A stretch of 30,181 nt of DNA from an uncultured Spartobacteria bacterium (GCA_903831635.1 CAIKYN010000264.1:1-30181), one strand, 5' to 3'. Numbered from the stretch's first letter, positions 1-8,372 are shown. Notes: a model not told the origin generated them from the sequence alone. Translations and numbers: made by a program.

Positions 1-8
1 CAGGAGGA

Positions 9-764
9 CTAGAGTCCCGTTTTGGGAATCACGAAGTCAGGTCTCTGAACCGGGGGTAATGCACCGAGCTTTTTAGGACGACGGGTTTTACGCTCAGGAA
101 TCAAGCCTTGCTGAAAACAATACTCCGAAATCGTGGCTGTAATCTCGCGTGCCGTCCTTGCGCGATCAATCGAAAGCCCTCCGAGCGATGCCCCCCCCGC
201 GTTGCCGATTGCTCCGGGCCAATAAAAAGCGAAGGCCGGAGTGAAGGCCGCCCATGCTCCGGGGGCAAGGCCGGATCCGCCCGAGGTGAGGAGCGAGAGA
301 AATTGCTTGGGCTCCTTCCCGGAGATCGAGGAGACCTGCACGCGGGTCTCGAACTTCGTTCCTCCGGCCCCGAAGCCGACAATCGTTCTCAAGGCGCGGC
401 TCCCCTGATTCACGCGATCATAGGTTCCGGTCACCAGCCAGAAGTTGCCACGGGGCGGCTGTTTTCCTTCCGAAAGAATTTCTGAAGGAGCCACATACTT
501 ATCGAGTTGCTTCACAACTGCTTGGGCCAAGGCATGCTTTTCTGCAGCAATGAAGGCCGTCAGGTCAGCCCCCTCACGGTCGACACGGAAGCTGTCGAGG
601 GGTGCGTTGAATTCCTGAACATAAATCCTTGCCGGCATTTTTTTGGGCGGACTCCCCTTGGAGAAAACATTCCCCACTCCGACCGAGGCGCATCCGGCAA
701 GACCCAGTATGGATGCGACAAGAAGAAGACGAAGAGAACAGGTCACGAGACGGAATAAATGCAA
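9..764 (-). CDS. DUF4410-type lipoprotein
   Basis: Predicted lipoprotein of about 251 aa with a DUF4410-like body. Its molecular function is unknown. With a TTG start at 764, the N-terminus has a short basic segment, a hydrophobic stretch and the lipobox LAGC, with Cys at about residue 25, so it is probably lipid-anchored. The body carries features I associate with DUF4410: an IYVQEF strand near the start, then GNFWLVTGTYDRVNQGSRAL and IVGFGAGG. The C-terminus is basic and proline-rich. The same frame stays open far upstream inside the divergent antiporter gene. An ATG at 845 has an AAGGGG-like sequence before it but would put over 40 residues ahead of the lipobox, so I prefer 764, although no ribosome-binding site precedes it. 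Family call moderate, start weak. Confidence 0.7.
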   Translation of the reverse strand: MHLFRLVTCSLRLLLVASILGLAGCASVGVGNVFSKGSPPKKMPARIYVQEFNAPLDSFRVDREGADLTAFIAAEKHALAQAVVKQLDKYVAPSEILSEGKQPPRGNFWLVTGTYDRVNQGSRALRTIVGFGAGGTKFETRVQVSSISGKEPKQFLSLLTSGGSGLAPGAWAAFTPAFAFYWPGAIGNAGGASLGGLSIDRARTAREITATISEYCFQQGLIPERKTRRPKKLGALPPVQRPDFVIPKTGL

Positions 765-818
765 GGTCGTTGAATTTGCTCGCGAAACCGACGATGTCCA
801 TGAAAAAAGCGGGGTGCC

Positions 819-2123
819 ATGACAACGGTCGAAGTTCCTCACCATCTCCCCGGACCCCTTCTTCTGCTTCCTTTCGTCCTTCAGTTGCTGGCAATCGCAG
901 TGATGCCCTTTCTGGCTCATCACTGGTGGGAACGTCATTACCCAAAGGTTGCCGTGGCGTTGGGTGGTTTTACAGGTGGCTACTATCTGCTGATTTTTCA
1001 CGATGCCCATCGTGTCGGGGAGGCCCTCCATGAGTATGGAAGCTTTGTGATCCTCATGGCCGCCCTCTTTATCGCGGCAGGAGGTATCCATATACGTATC
1101 CGTGGGGAGATGCGTCCCTCTGGAAATCTGCTCTATCTGCTGGGTGGTGCCGTGCTTGCGAATCTCATCGGAACGACGGGGGCCTCCATGCTGCTCATCC
1201 GTCCCTGGATCCGCATGAACAAGTATCGTTTCACCGAGTTTCACGCGGTCTTTTTCATTTTTCTGGTTTCCAACATTGGCGGCGCCCTCACCCCCATCGG
1301 TGATCCTCCGCTTTTTCTCGGTTTTCTCAAAGGCGTCCCCTTTTTCTGGACCACTGTTCACCTCTGGCAGCCTTGGCTTTTAGTCACCCTGATTCTAGGC
1401 GGGATCTTCTTCCTGATGGATCGGGAGAATTTTCTCAGGGCCCCACGCTCGGTTCTCTCCGAATTGGTGGAGGAAAATGCGGATGCGGGCACTGCGGCCT
1501 GGTCTCTTGAGGGATTTGGCAATCTCGTGCCGTTGGGTGTGATCATCGGAGCGGTCTTCCTTCCAAGTCCGTGGCGGGAAGGGGTGATGGTTGGCGCAGC
1601 CCTAGTCTCGTGGTATTTCACCCCTCGCCTGATCCATCAAAAGAATGACTTTTCATTTGAACCGATCAAGGAGGTCGCCTGGATCTTCTTCGGCATCTTC
1701 CTCACGATGATTCCCGCACTCGACTATCTGGGCCACCATGCTCCGGCTCTTGCCGCGAAGATCGGGATGGGCAGCACGCACTTTTATTATGCCACGGGCA
1801 TTCTCTCCACCGTGCTCGATAATGCCCCTACCTACCTGGCCTTCCTCTCCGTGGAGATGGGACTCCAGGGGGGGGCACTGAATAATCCCCAGGACATCAT
1901 CAGAGTGGCCGCCGAATCTCCGGCTCACCTTATTGCTATTTCTCTAGGAGCAGTCTTCTTCGGCGCCATGACCTACATCGGCAACGGACCGAACTTCATG
2001 GTGAAAAGCATCGTGACTGGAGCCGGAGTGAAGTGCCCTGACTTCTTCGGATACATTCTCCGCTATGCCCTGCCAATCCTCCTTCCAGTGCTTGCTCTGG
2101 TCGGTTGGATCTTTCTCCGATAG
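819..2123 (+). CDS. NhaD/CitMHS-like ion antiporter
   Basis: Integral membrane protein of 434 aa, about 11-12 hydrophobic segments, of the ion transporter superfamily that holds NhaD, ArsB and CitMHS transporters. The pseudo-symmetric family signatures are visible: GTTGASMLLIRPW at 118-130 and NIGGALTPIGDPPL at 152-165 in the first half, DNAPTYLAF at 334-342 and a GNGPNFMVKS stretch in the second. These polar, glycine-rich breaks form the transport site in the family. The most likely role is sodium/proton exchange; substrate cannot be read from sequence, and carboxylate transport (the CitMHS_2 label) is an alternative. It starts about 55 nt from the divergent lipoprotein gene and is followed 10 nt later by ribE, so the two are probably co-transcribed. 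Confidence 0.85.
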   Translation: MTTVEVPHHLPGPLLLLPFVLQLLAIAVMPFLAHHWWERHYPKVAVALGGFTGGYYLLIFHDAHRVGEALHEYGSFVILMAALFIAAGGIHIRIRGEMRPSGNLLYLLGGAVLANLIGTTGASMLLIRPWIRMNKYRFTEFHAVFFIFLVSNIGGALTPIGDPPLFLGFLKGVPFFWTTVHLWQPWLLVTLILGGIFFLMDRENFLRAPRSVLSELVEENADAGTAAWSLEGFGNLVPLGVIIGAVFLPSPWREGVMVGAALVSWYFTPRLIHQKNDFSFEPIKEVAWIFFGIFLTMIPALDYLGHHAPALAAKIGMGSTHFYYATGILSTVLDNAPTYLAFLSVEMGLQGGALNNPQDIIRVAAESPAHLIAISLGAVFFGAMTYIGNGPNFMVKSIVTGAGVKCPDFFGYILRYALPILLPVLALVGWIFLR

Positions 2124-2133
2124 GATCCTGTTC

Positions 2134-2724
2134 ATGTTCACCGGACTCGTAGAAGCCATTGGGATCATCCGTTCTCTTGAGCAGCGTGGGGATGCGGCTC
2201 GTCTGACCCTGGAGACTTCCCTTGTAGCAGAATTATCCCTCGGCGAGAGCCTCGCTGTGAACGGATGCTGCCTGACTGTCACAGGGAAGGATGATGGCTT
2301 AGCGTTCGACCTGCTCGTCGAAACGCTGAACCGTACTAACCTTGGCACTTTGCAACCCGGTTCGCGGGTCAACTTGGAGCGGGCCCTGCGGGCAGACGGA
2401 CGCTTTGGAGGACACTTTGTCCAAGGACATGTCGACACATCGGCCAAGGTCATTAGCTCCGAATCCAAGGGTGCCGATCTCAACCTCCTGATCGAGATCC
2501 CCGCATCAGGAGCCGGCTATTTCATCGAAAAAGGCTCGATCGCCGTGAATGGAGTCTCACTCACCGTCTCTTCGCTGGATGAGAATCACTTCGGGCTCTG
2601 GATCATCCCCCACACGCTTCAGGAAACAAACCTCGGCGATCTCAAGGCTGGTGATCGTGTGAATTTGGAATATGACATGCTCGCGAAATACGCCGAGCGG
2701 CAACTCGAGAATAGGCCCCGGTGA
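2134..2724 (+). CDS. ribE: riboflavin synthase alpha chain
   Basis: Riboflavin synthase of 196 aa. It catalyses dismutation of two 6,7-dimethyl-8-ribityllumazine molecules to riboflavin and the ribitylamino-pyrimidinedione, in the cytoplasm. The N-terminal MFTGLVE signature fixes the start at 2134. An upstream in-frame codon would add 23 residues from inside the antiporter gene. The two tandem lumazine-binding barrels are visible, with NGCCLTV in the first, VQGHVD at the junction and NGVSLTV in the second. Length is typical. AGGA at 2122-2125 overlaps the antiporter stop and sits 8 nt from the ATG, one of the few convincing Shine-Dalgarno sites here. The neighbours are not riboflavin genes, but flavin supply may matter to the flavoproteins encoded from 5679 onward. 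Confidence 0.95.
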   Translation: MFTGLVEAIGIIRSLEQRGDAARLTLETSLVAELSLGESLAVNGCCLTVTGKDDGLAFDLLVETLNRTNLGTLQPGSRVNLERALRADGRFGGHFVQGHVDTSAKVISSESKGADLNLLIEIPASGAGYFIEKGSIAVNGVSLTVSSLDENHFGLWIIPHTLQETNLGDLKAGDRVNLEYDMLAKYAERQLENRPR

Positions 2725-2787
2725 TTCGGCGCTCGGGATTCATGACCTGACCGCCCTTAGTCTAAACCTCTAACAGCCTCCGTATTT

Positions 2788-3921
2788 ATGCTCCGTATCG
2801 CCCTCCTGATGCTCTTCCGGGATCGGGCGAAGTACATGATGCTGATCGTGGGACTGACCTTTTGCTCTCTCCTGATGACCCAGCAGGCTTCGGTTTTCTG
2901 TGGTCTCATGCTCTGGACCTCGGCCACGGTCCGTAACATTGGAGCCAAGGTCTGGGTCTTCGACGCAAAAGTAGAGCAGGTGAATGAGGTGATTCCCTTG
3001 CGCGAAATCGAGGTGACAAGGGTTCGCGGGGTACCCGGCGTCGAGTGGGCAGTCCCTCTCTATGTCGGCATCGAGCAGGCCCGACTGAGCGACGGATCCT
3101 TTCAGAATGTTCAGCTCGTGGGTCTCGACACGGCAACTTTTGTCGGTCGCCCCATGCAGATCACCAAGGGGAGGATCGAAGACCTGCGCCTCCCCGATGC
3201 CGTGATCATCGACCAAGTCGGTATTGATAAATTCCGTCAAAAGGGAATCACGATCGATATCGGAACCACCTTTGAGATCAATGATAAGACCGCCCGGGTG
3301 GTGGCTCTGTGCCACGCCAACCGAAGCTTCTTGGGACAACCCTACGTCTACACCACTTATGACCGAGCTCTTCAGTTTGCAAAGCCTCAGCGGAAGATGA
3401 TGAGCTGCGTGTTGGCCCAACCGAAACCTGGCGTCACCTCGTCGGAACTGGCAGATCGCATTAGCAAGCTGCCGGGCCTGCGGGCGTATGAAAGGGACGA
3501 TCTCTTCTGGAACACGATCTGGTGGTACATCAAGAACACTGGGATCCCGATTTCCTTCGGCACCGTTGTTTTGATGGGGGTGATTGTCGGAATCGCAATC
3601 GCCGGGCAGACCTTCTACCTCTTTATCCTCGATAATCTGCGTTATCTCGCCGCCCTGAAGGCCATGGGTGCTCGTATGCCGATTTTGGCGGCGATGGTCT
3701 TCCTTCAATCTTTTTCCGTTGGCTTTGTCGGCTTCGGTCTCGGTGTCGGGTTGACCTCAATCTTCGGATACAAGGTTCTCCAAATCGAACAACCTCCTTT
3801 CTTTATGCCGTGGCAGGTGCCGGCCTTTGTGGCCGTGATCATCATTCTGATCTGCTGCTTTTCGGCGGCCATCGGCCTGCGTCAGATTGCAAAGCTAGAG
3901 CCCGCCGTCGTCTTCAAATGA
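2788..3921 (+). CDS. DevC/MacB-like ABC exporter permease
   Basis: Permease subunit of 377 aa of an FtsX/MacB-fold (type VII) ABC exporter, closest in organisation to cyanobacterial DevC. Topology is one N-terminal membrane helix (about 15-40), a large periplasmic domain (about 45-245), then three C-terminal helices around 250-280, 295-325 and 345-370. The last cytoplasmic segment ends in LEPAVVFK, similar to the 'P..al' ends of FtsX-like permeases. Its stop overlaps the ATG of the ATPase gene (ATGA at 3918-3921), so the two are translationally coupled. The gene order permease-ATPase-HlyD matches a Dev-like tripartite exporter; the substrate (glycolipid, peptide, drug) is unknown. No Shine-Dalgarno is seen; the leader contains the AACAGCCT element described in the findings. 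Confidence 0.88.
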   Translation: MLRIALLMLFRDRAKYMMLIVGLTFCSLLMTQQASVFCGLMLWTSATVRNIGAKVWVFDAKVEQVNEVIPLREIEVTRVRGVPGVEWAVPLYVGIEQARLSDGSFQNVQLVGLDTATFVGRPMQITKGRIEDLRLPDAVIIDQVGIDKFRQKGITIDIGTTFEINDKTARVVALCHANRSFLGQPYVYTTYDRALQFAKPQRKMMSCVLAQPKPGVTSSELADRISKLPGLRAYERDDLFWNTIWWYIKNTGIPISFGTVVLMGVIVGIAIAGQTFYLFILDNLRYLAALKAMGARMPILAAMVFLQSFSVGFVGFGLGVGLTSIFGYKVLQIEQPPFFMPWQVPAFVAVIIILICCFSAAIGLRQIAKLEPAVVFK

Positions 3922-4655
3922 ACCCTCACGAAGCATCGAGCGCAGGGTCAGGTTCCGTTGCAGTGGCAGTCCGCAACGTGACGAAAATCTTTCCGAATGG
4001 CGACACTCCCACCTATGCCCTTCGTGACGTTTCCTTCGAGGCACGCTGCGGGGAGCTCACGATGATCGTCGGTCCATCGGGTTGCGGAAAAACCACCCTG
4101 CTGAGTGTCATCTGCGGGACGTTGGCCATCGACTCCGGCAGCATCGATGTCTTTGGGAGGAACCTAGGCTCGATGAGTGCCTCGGAGGTGACCGGGTTTC
4201 GCAGCCGGAATGTCGGGTTCATCTTTCAGCAGTTCAACCTGATCCCCACCCTCACCGTGGTGGAGAATGTCTCCATCCCGCTCATCCTGCAGAGCTGGAA
4301 CTACCGCAAGGCGGAGGAAAAGGCGGCGGCGATCCTTGAAGATGTCGGCCTGGGTGCGCGTCTTCGCTCCTTTCCCAAACAGCTCTCCGGAGGACAGCAG
4401 CAGCGGGTCGCCATCTCCCGCGCCTTGGTCCATGACCCGAAGCTCATCATCTGCGATGAGCCGACCGCCTCGCTCGATGCCAAGACCGGCCACCACGCCC
4501 TGGAGCTTCTTAAGAGGAGTGCCTGTGCACCCGGCCGTTGTGTGATCGTAGTCACCCATGACAGCCGTATTTTTTCCTTCGCAGATTGGATTGCGGAGAT
4601 GGAAGATGGTCGTGTGGTGAAGAGTTGTCCCGCAGCCGAATATCAACATGCCTAA
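3918..4655 (+). CDS. DevA/MacB-like ABC ATPase
   Basis: ATP-binding subunit of 245 aa that powers the exporter encoded on either side. All ABC motifs are intact: Walker A GPSGCGKT at 52-59, Q-loop FIFQQFN around 102-107, signature LSGGQQQR from 156, Walker B LIICDEPT with D180/E181, and the H-loop THD at about 213-215. The spacing and the NPTLTVVEN-like region after the Q-loop fit the LolD/MacB/DevA branch. The start at 3918 is chosen because it overlaps the permease stop; an upstream in-frame start would lie well inside the permease gene. Its stop overlaps the next ATG by 8 nt, giving a compact three-gene operon. Confidence 0.93.
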   Translation: MNPHEASSAGSGSVAVAVRNVTKIFPNGDTPTYALRDVSFEARCGELTMIVGPSGCGKTTLLSVICGTLAIDSGSIDVFGRNLGSMSASEVTGFRSRNVGFIFQQFNLIPTLTVVENVSIPLILQSWNYRKAEEKAAAILEDVGLGARLRSFPKQLSGGQQQRVAISRALVHDPKLIICDEPTASLDAKTGHHALELLKRSACAPGRCVIVVTHDSRIFSFADWIAEMEDGRVVKSCPAAEYQHA

Positions 4656-5640
4656 ACGTTTCAGTATCTTTTTGGCCCTTGCGGGAATCATCGCCGTCAC
4701 GCTCCTCGTGCATAGGCTGAAAAAACCGGAGCCGGCACCGACTCCACTTGTTGAGCCCTCCCGGGCTCCCTTCGCCGACTCCATCGGTGCCCGCGGAATG
4801 GTCGAGGGTATCGATGAGAACGTGCGTATTGCTCCATTGCTTCCCGGTCTGATCGATCAAGTCTTTGTAAAGGTCGGCGACCGGGTCAAAACCGGCGACC
4901 CGCTTTTCCGCCAGGACACACGCGATGCCGTCGCTAGAATTGCCAATCAAAAAGCTCAAGTCGGATTGCTTGAAGCCAAGGTCAGCGAAGCACAGGTCAC
5001 CCTGGCCGACCGGCAGGATAGCTATAGGAGAACGGATCAACTTCGCAGCAAGGATGTTTCGAGCGAGGACGACCTCCAAAGAAAATATTATGCCGTTCGT
5101 TCGGCAGAAACTGCTCTTGCCACCACCAAAGCCGATCTTGAGCTGGCCAAGGCCCAGCTGACCCAAGCGAATGTGAATCTGGATCTCCTCACCGTGCGCG
5201 CACCGCGCGACGGGGATATCCTCAAGGTGGACCTGCGGGCTGGTGAGTATGCCTCCGTGCCCCCTTCCGATCTCAACAATCCTTCCCTTCTGCTCGGTGA
5301 GACAAGACAGCTTCAGCTTCGCGCAGATGTCGATGAAGACAGCGCTTCACGCGTGACAGCCGGAGCGCCCGCCGTCGCATTCATCAAAGGGATGCGTTCC
5401 GATCCAATCCCTCTACGATTCGTCAGGATTGAACCCTATGTGACCACCAAGAAGTCCCTTACCGGAGATAGCACAGAGCGCGTCGATACCCGCGTTCTGC
5501 AGGTCATCTACCAGTTTGATCATTCCAATACCCCTGTGTACGTGGGTCAGCAGATGGATGTGTTTATCGAAGGGAAAGCGCCGCAACGCCCTCAACCCGA
5601 GAACGACAAAAAAATCCTTTTGACGCCCAAATCATCCTGA
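4648..5640 (+). CDS. HlyD/DevB-like membrane fusion protein
   Basis: Periplasmic adaptor of 330 aa that would link the DevC/DevA-like inner-membrane pump to an outer-membrane channel. It has an uncleaved-looking N-terminal membrane anchor (about 5-22), then a proline-rich linker, the first half of a lipoyl/biotinyl-type hairpin domain (about 58-90, PGLIDQVFVKVGDRV), a long heptad-rich coiled coil rich in Ala, Gln, Lys and Leu (about 95-177), the second lipoyl half (about 178-205, RAPRDGDILKV), and a beta-barrel region to the C-terminus. It overlaps the ATPase gene by 8 nt. No outer-membrane TolC-like gene is present in the window, so the channel must be encoded elsewhere. Family assignment is strong; transported substrate is unknown. 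Confidence 0.9.
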   Translation: MPKRFSIFLALAGIIAVTLLVHRLKKPEPAPTPLVEPSRAPFADSIGARGMVEGIDENVRIAPLLPGLIDQVFVKVGDRVKTGDPLFRQDTRDAVARIANQKAQVGLLEAKVSEAQVTLADRQDSYRRTDQLRSKDVSSEDDLQRKYYAVRSAETALATTKADLELAKAQLTQANVNLDLLTVRAPRDGDILKVDLRAGEYASVPPSDLNNPSLLLGETRQLQLRADVDEDSASRVTAGAPAVAFIKGMRSDPIPLRFVRIEPYVTTKKSLTGDSTERVDTRVLQVIYQFDHSNTPVYVGQQMDVFIEGKAPQRPQPENDKKILLTPKSS

Positions 5641-5645
5641 CCGAG

Positions 5646-5669
5646 CGCTTTTGCCCAGGACAAAGAGCG
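5646..5669. terminator. possible hairpin between convergent genes
   Basis: CGCTTTTG at 5646-5653 pairs with CAAA and AGCG at 5661-5669 with one bulged G, leaving a 7-nt loop. It lies in the short gap between the exporter operon and the convergent photolyase gene. No uridine run follows on either strand, so termination activity is only suggested by location. Confidence 0.25.
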
Positions 5670-5678
5670 AAGTCAGAT

Positions 5679-7253
5679 TCAGGAGCGGCTCCCTTGATGA
5701 GGACTCAAGGAGTCTAAAAAGCTCTTTGCCTCGGCGACGATTTTGAGCCGCTCCTTGGCGTCGCGTTTTTGCCATGACCGGACAGGCATCGCGGTTCTGG
5801 GATTTCGGATCAAGAGATCCTGATGCGTCTCGAAGAAGTTCCAATAGAGTAAGTTCAGCGGGCAAGCTCCCTTGCCACTCTTGATGCTCGGACTGAAAGA
5901 ACACGAGCTGCAGTAGTTGCTCATTTTGCTGATATAGGCCCCGCTGGCAGCATACGGCTTAGTTGCCATGTATCCACCATCAGCGTGCAGCGCCATTCCA
6001 AGAACATTTGCAGCCATCACCCAATCATGCGCATCGACATACATCTCGTTGAACCATCGGAGTGCCTCCTGAGGATTAACCCCTGCCATCAGTAAAAAGT
6101 TCCCGAGAATCATGAGCCGCTGGATGTGGTGATTGAACCCTCGAGCGAGCGTTTCCCTCAGTGCCGTTGACAAGCAGTTCATCGAGGTCTGTCCAGAGTA
6201 GAAGAACTCGGGTAGCGATCGTGTTGCGTTCAGCCCGTTGACCAAGGCGTACTCGGGCATTTTCAGCCAGTAGACGCCGTTCACAAACTCACGCCAGCCG
6301 ATCACTTGCCTGATAAATCCCTCCACGGCATGGAGGGGGGCCTTGCCTGCCTTGCAGGATTTTTCAGCGGCCAGCGCACACTCCATAGGGTCGAGCAGGC
6401 CGATGTTGAGCATGGGTGAGAGAATGGAGTGAAAGAGGTCGCCATCTTCCGACACCATTAGGTCCTGCCAGGTTCCGAATTCCGGCAAGCGTGAGTCGAT
6501 GAACTCACGGAGAGAATCGAGAGCCTCCTTTCTTGTGACAGGCAATGCAAAGTCCGCTGCTTTTCCCGGTGCATCAGGATAGATCACCTCCAGCTCGCGA
6601 GCGACGTCCCGGGTGATCTCATCCTGTTCTAGCCGGAGTGACTTTTTCGGTCGTGGCATGCCTGCTTTCTTCCAGTCGGCATAGGTGGCACGATTTTCCT
6701 GATCGTAGTTCCACTGCCCGCCGAGTGGCTTGGAGGCATCCTCAGCCTCCATGAGGAGACCCGTGCGGCGACGCATCTCTCGGTAAAAAGTCTCCATGAG
6801 AAGACGCTTTTTGCCACCTGCCATCTCCACAAAATCCTCCCTGGTGCATAAAAATTGAGTGGTCGGGACAATTGTCAGCGGGATGGGCAGCTTGCCCTCC
6901 AGCATCTTGAGCGCCAGCTGCTCGTCATAATTATTAGGCTGGGCAACAAGCAGGGATGAGGGTTTGTAATGCCTGCAATGCGCTTCCAAAACGGATCGCA
7001 TGTCAGCCGAATTCTCCAACCGATGGTATTCCACGTCCCACCCCTCTGCTTCGCGTTCCGCTGCGTAGTGCCGCATGGCAGAGAGCAAAAGCATCAAACG
7101 ATGCCGATGGTAAGGTAGCTTGCCAAACGTCTGCCTCGACTCAACAAAGAGGAGTTGATCCCTGCCCTTTTTGGCCGCCAGAAGAGCTGCATGACGCTCC
7201 GAAAGCTGATCCGGCAGGATCAGGATGGAATGTTTTTGAGAAGAATTGGGCAT
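5679..7253 (-). CDS. phrB: Fe-S (6-4) photolyase / bacterial cryptochrome
   Basis: Flavoprotein of 524 aa of the iron-sulfur bacterial cryptochrome/photolyase group, typified by Agrobacterium PhrB, a light-driven repair enzyme for (6-4) photoproducts. The N-terminal Rossmann domain (LILPDQL at 11-17) is followed by a helical FAD-binding half. Four cysteines at 360, 448, 451 and 464 have the same spacing as the PhrB 4Fe-4S ligands (350, 438, 441, 454, from memory), and the HH pair at 375-376 sits where PhrB has H365-H366. The N-terminal FAD-domain region and the VMAANVLGMALHADGG stretch fit the family. It is divergent from the DUF3050/DUF2256/photolyase run. Repair activity is inferred from conserved residues; a photoreceptor role is the alternative. 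Confidence 0.92.
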   Translation of the reverse strand: MPNSSQKHSILILPDQLSERHAALLAAKKGRDQLLFVESRQTFGKLPYHRHRLMLLLSAMRHYAAEREAEGWDVEYHRLENSADMRSVLEAHCRHYKPSSLLVAQPNNYDEQLALKMLEGKLPIPLTIVPTTQFLCTREDFVEMAGGKKRLLMETFYREMRRRTGLLMEAEDASKPLGGQWNYDQENRATYADWKKAGMPRPKKSLRLEQDEITRDVARELEVIYPDAPGKAADFALPVTRKEALDSLREFIDSRLPEFGTWQDLMVSEDGDLFHSILSPMLNIGLLDPMECALAAEKSCKAGKAPLHAVEGFIRQVIGWREFVNGVYWLKMPEYALVNGLNATRSLPEFFYSGQTSMNCLSTALRETLARGFNHHIQRLMILGNFLLMAGVNPQEALRWFNEMYVDAHDWVMAANVLGMALHADGGYMATKPYAASGAYISKMSNYCSSCSFSPSIKSGKGACPLNLLYWNFFETHQDLLIRNPRTAMPVRSWQKRDAKERLKIVAEAKSFLDSLSPHQGSRS

Positions 7254-7334
7254 AGGAGATTGTTGGGAGCTTATGCCGGCCCGTGTGGGGTTGCAGACGT
7301 AAATGTGGAACGCTCTGGAGGATTTTGCGATTTT

Positions 7335-7351
7335 TTGGAATCAGAATCCAA
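7335..7351. promoter_or_regulatory. imperfect palindrome in divergent promoter region
   Basis: The 148-nt gap between phrB (minus) and the DUF3050 gene (plus) must hold both promoters. TTGGAATCAGAATCCAA is a near-perfect 17-bp dyad with one mismatched pair, preceded by a T-run. It could be an operator shared by both sides. I cannot identify a regulator, and no regulator gene lies in this cluster. Confidence 0.3.
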
Positions 7352-7401
7352 GAAGAGTTCCAAACCCGATGCCAAATTGACGCCCCTGTTAAAGTTAGTT
7401 C

Positions 7402-8199
7402 ATGGATAAGAAACTAACGGCGGCAGAGGAATATCTTTCAGAAACTCTGAGGCCAAGTCTTCAGACTATTGAGTCACATCCGGTTTTTGGATCTGTTCAA
7501 TCGGAAGCCCAGCTTTGCCTCTTCATGGAAAATCATGTTTTCCCGGTCTGGGACTTCATGTCATTGCTCAAGTTTCTACAGGCTACCTTGGCTCCCGCCA
7601 CCTGGCCTTGGATGCCTCGACCGCATCCTGATTTGGTGCGGTTGATTAACGATATCGTGGTCGCCGAAGAAAGCGATAAACTCCCGAAATCCCACCGTGG
7701 AGATTCTTCACATGCCAGCCACTTCGACCTTTATCTGATGGCCATGCGCGAGGTTGGTGCTGATACGAAGCCGATCACTGATTTCCTTGGCATCGTGGAA
7801 ACCCGAGGCCTTGATGCTGCTCTGGAGGCACCGATGGTCTCGGATGCATCTCGGGCTTTCATGAAGGATACGTTCGCGATTCTTCGCGAAGGCAAGCCCC
7901 ACAAAGTAGCCGCCGCTTTCTCCTTCGGCCGGGAGAATGTCATTCCCGGAATGTTCAACTCACTGCTTGAACAACTCGGTATCGGCGAAGACAAGGCACC
8001 TATTTTTCACTACTACCTGAAGCGGCATGCCGAGCTTGATGGCGACGAACATGGACCAGCGGCGCTTCGACTCGTAGCTACCCTCTGTGATCATGATCCT
8101 GAGAAGCTGGATGAGGCAGTCAATGCTGCCAAAGCAGCGCTTGCAAGCCGAGGACGTCTCTGGGACAGCCTCCTTGAGAGCCTGCTCTCGGATCGCTAG
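7402..8199 (+). CDS. DUF3050 family protein
   Basis: A 265-aa soluble protein that I recognise as DUF3050, probably a heme-oxygenase-like all-helical fold. Its function is uncharacterised. Diagnostic segments are FMENHVFPVWDFMSLLKFLQ at 41-60, INDIVVAEESDKLP from 82, SHFDLYLMAMREVGA at 106-120, FSFGRENVIPGMF and KRHAELDGDEHG near the C-terminus. The conserved Glu/His/Asp set (H45, E89-E90, H107 and the H-x3-D-x2-H run) resembles the carboxylate/histidine metal sites of heme-oxygenase-like diiron oxidases, so an oxidase role is a reasonable inference, not shown. The gene ends 2 nt before the DUF2256 gene, which overlaps the photolyase gene, suggesting one transcript and a role tied to photolyase or its chromophore. 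Confidence 0.82.
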   Translation: MDKKLTAAEEYLSETLRPSLQTIESHPVFGSVQSEAQLCLFMENHVFPVWDFMSLLKFLQATLAPATWPWMPRPHPDLVRLINDIVVAEESDKLPKSHRGDSSHASHFDLYLMAMREVGADTKPITDFLGIVETRGLDAALEAPMVSDASRAFMKDTFAILREGKPHKVAAAFSFGRENVIPGMFNSLLEQLGIGEDKAPIFHYYLKRHAELDGDEHGPAALRLVATLCDHDPEKLDEAVNAAKAALASRGRLWDSLLESLLSDR

Positions 8200-8201
8200 A
8201 G

Positions 8202-8372
8202 ATGAGGATCAACGGGAAGGCGGTGAAGAAGACCGACTTGCCGGAGAAGATCTGTCCGCAGTGTGGCCGTCCTTTTGCCTGGCGCAAGAAATGGGAGCGT
8301 GATTGGGAGCACGTCATTCATTGCAGTCAGGCCTGCAAAGGTGCAGCCAAGCGAAGTAGTGGAGGCCGATGA
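8202..8372 (+). CDS. DUF2256 small zinc-ribbon-like protein
   Basis: A 56-aa protein that matches DUF2256 well. It carries a CPQCGRPF half-knuckle at about 18-25, the invariant-looking WRKKWERDW at 27-35, and a second pair HCSQAC at 40-45, giving a C-x2-C...C-x3-C arrangement that could bind one zinc. A basic tail follows. No function is established for the family to my knowledge, but it is very often beside cryptochrome/photolyase genes. The start ATG is 2 nt after the DUF3050 stop, and its TGA stop overlaps the photolyase ATG (8369-8372), indicating translational coupling. Confidence 0.9.
   Translation: MRINGKAVKKTDLPEKICPQCGRPFAWRKKWERDWEHVIHCSQACKGAAKRSSGGR

Noticed and set aside
764..2133. 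Possible FMN riboswitch for ribE.
   Set aside because: ribE starts 10 nt after the antiporter stop, and no space for an FMN aptamer exists there or in the 54-nt gap before the antiporter; none of the expected conserved segments was seen.
2770..3708. A 312-aa minus-strand open frame under the devC-like permease gene.
   Set aside because: Low-complexity charged sequence without any family motif; the plus-strand permease has coherent membrane topology.
7377..7401. TTGACG as a -35 element for DUF3050.
   Set aside because: A -10 box with normal spacing would fall on the start codon, so it cannot drive this gene unless the mRNA is leaderless.
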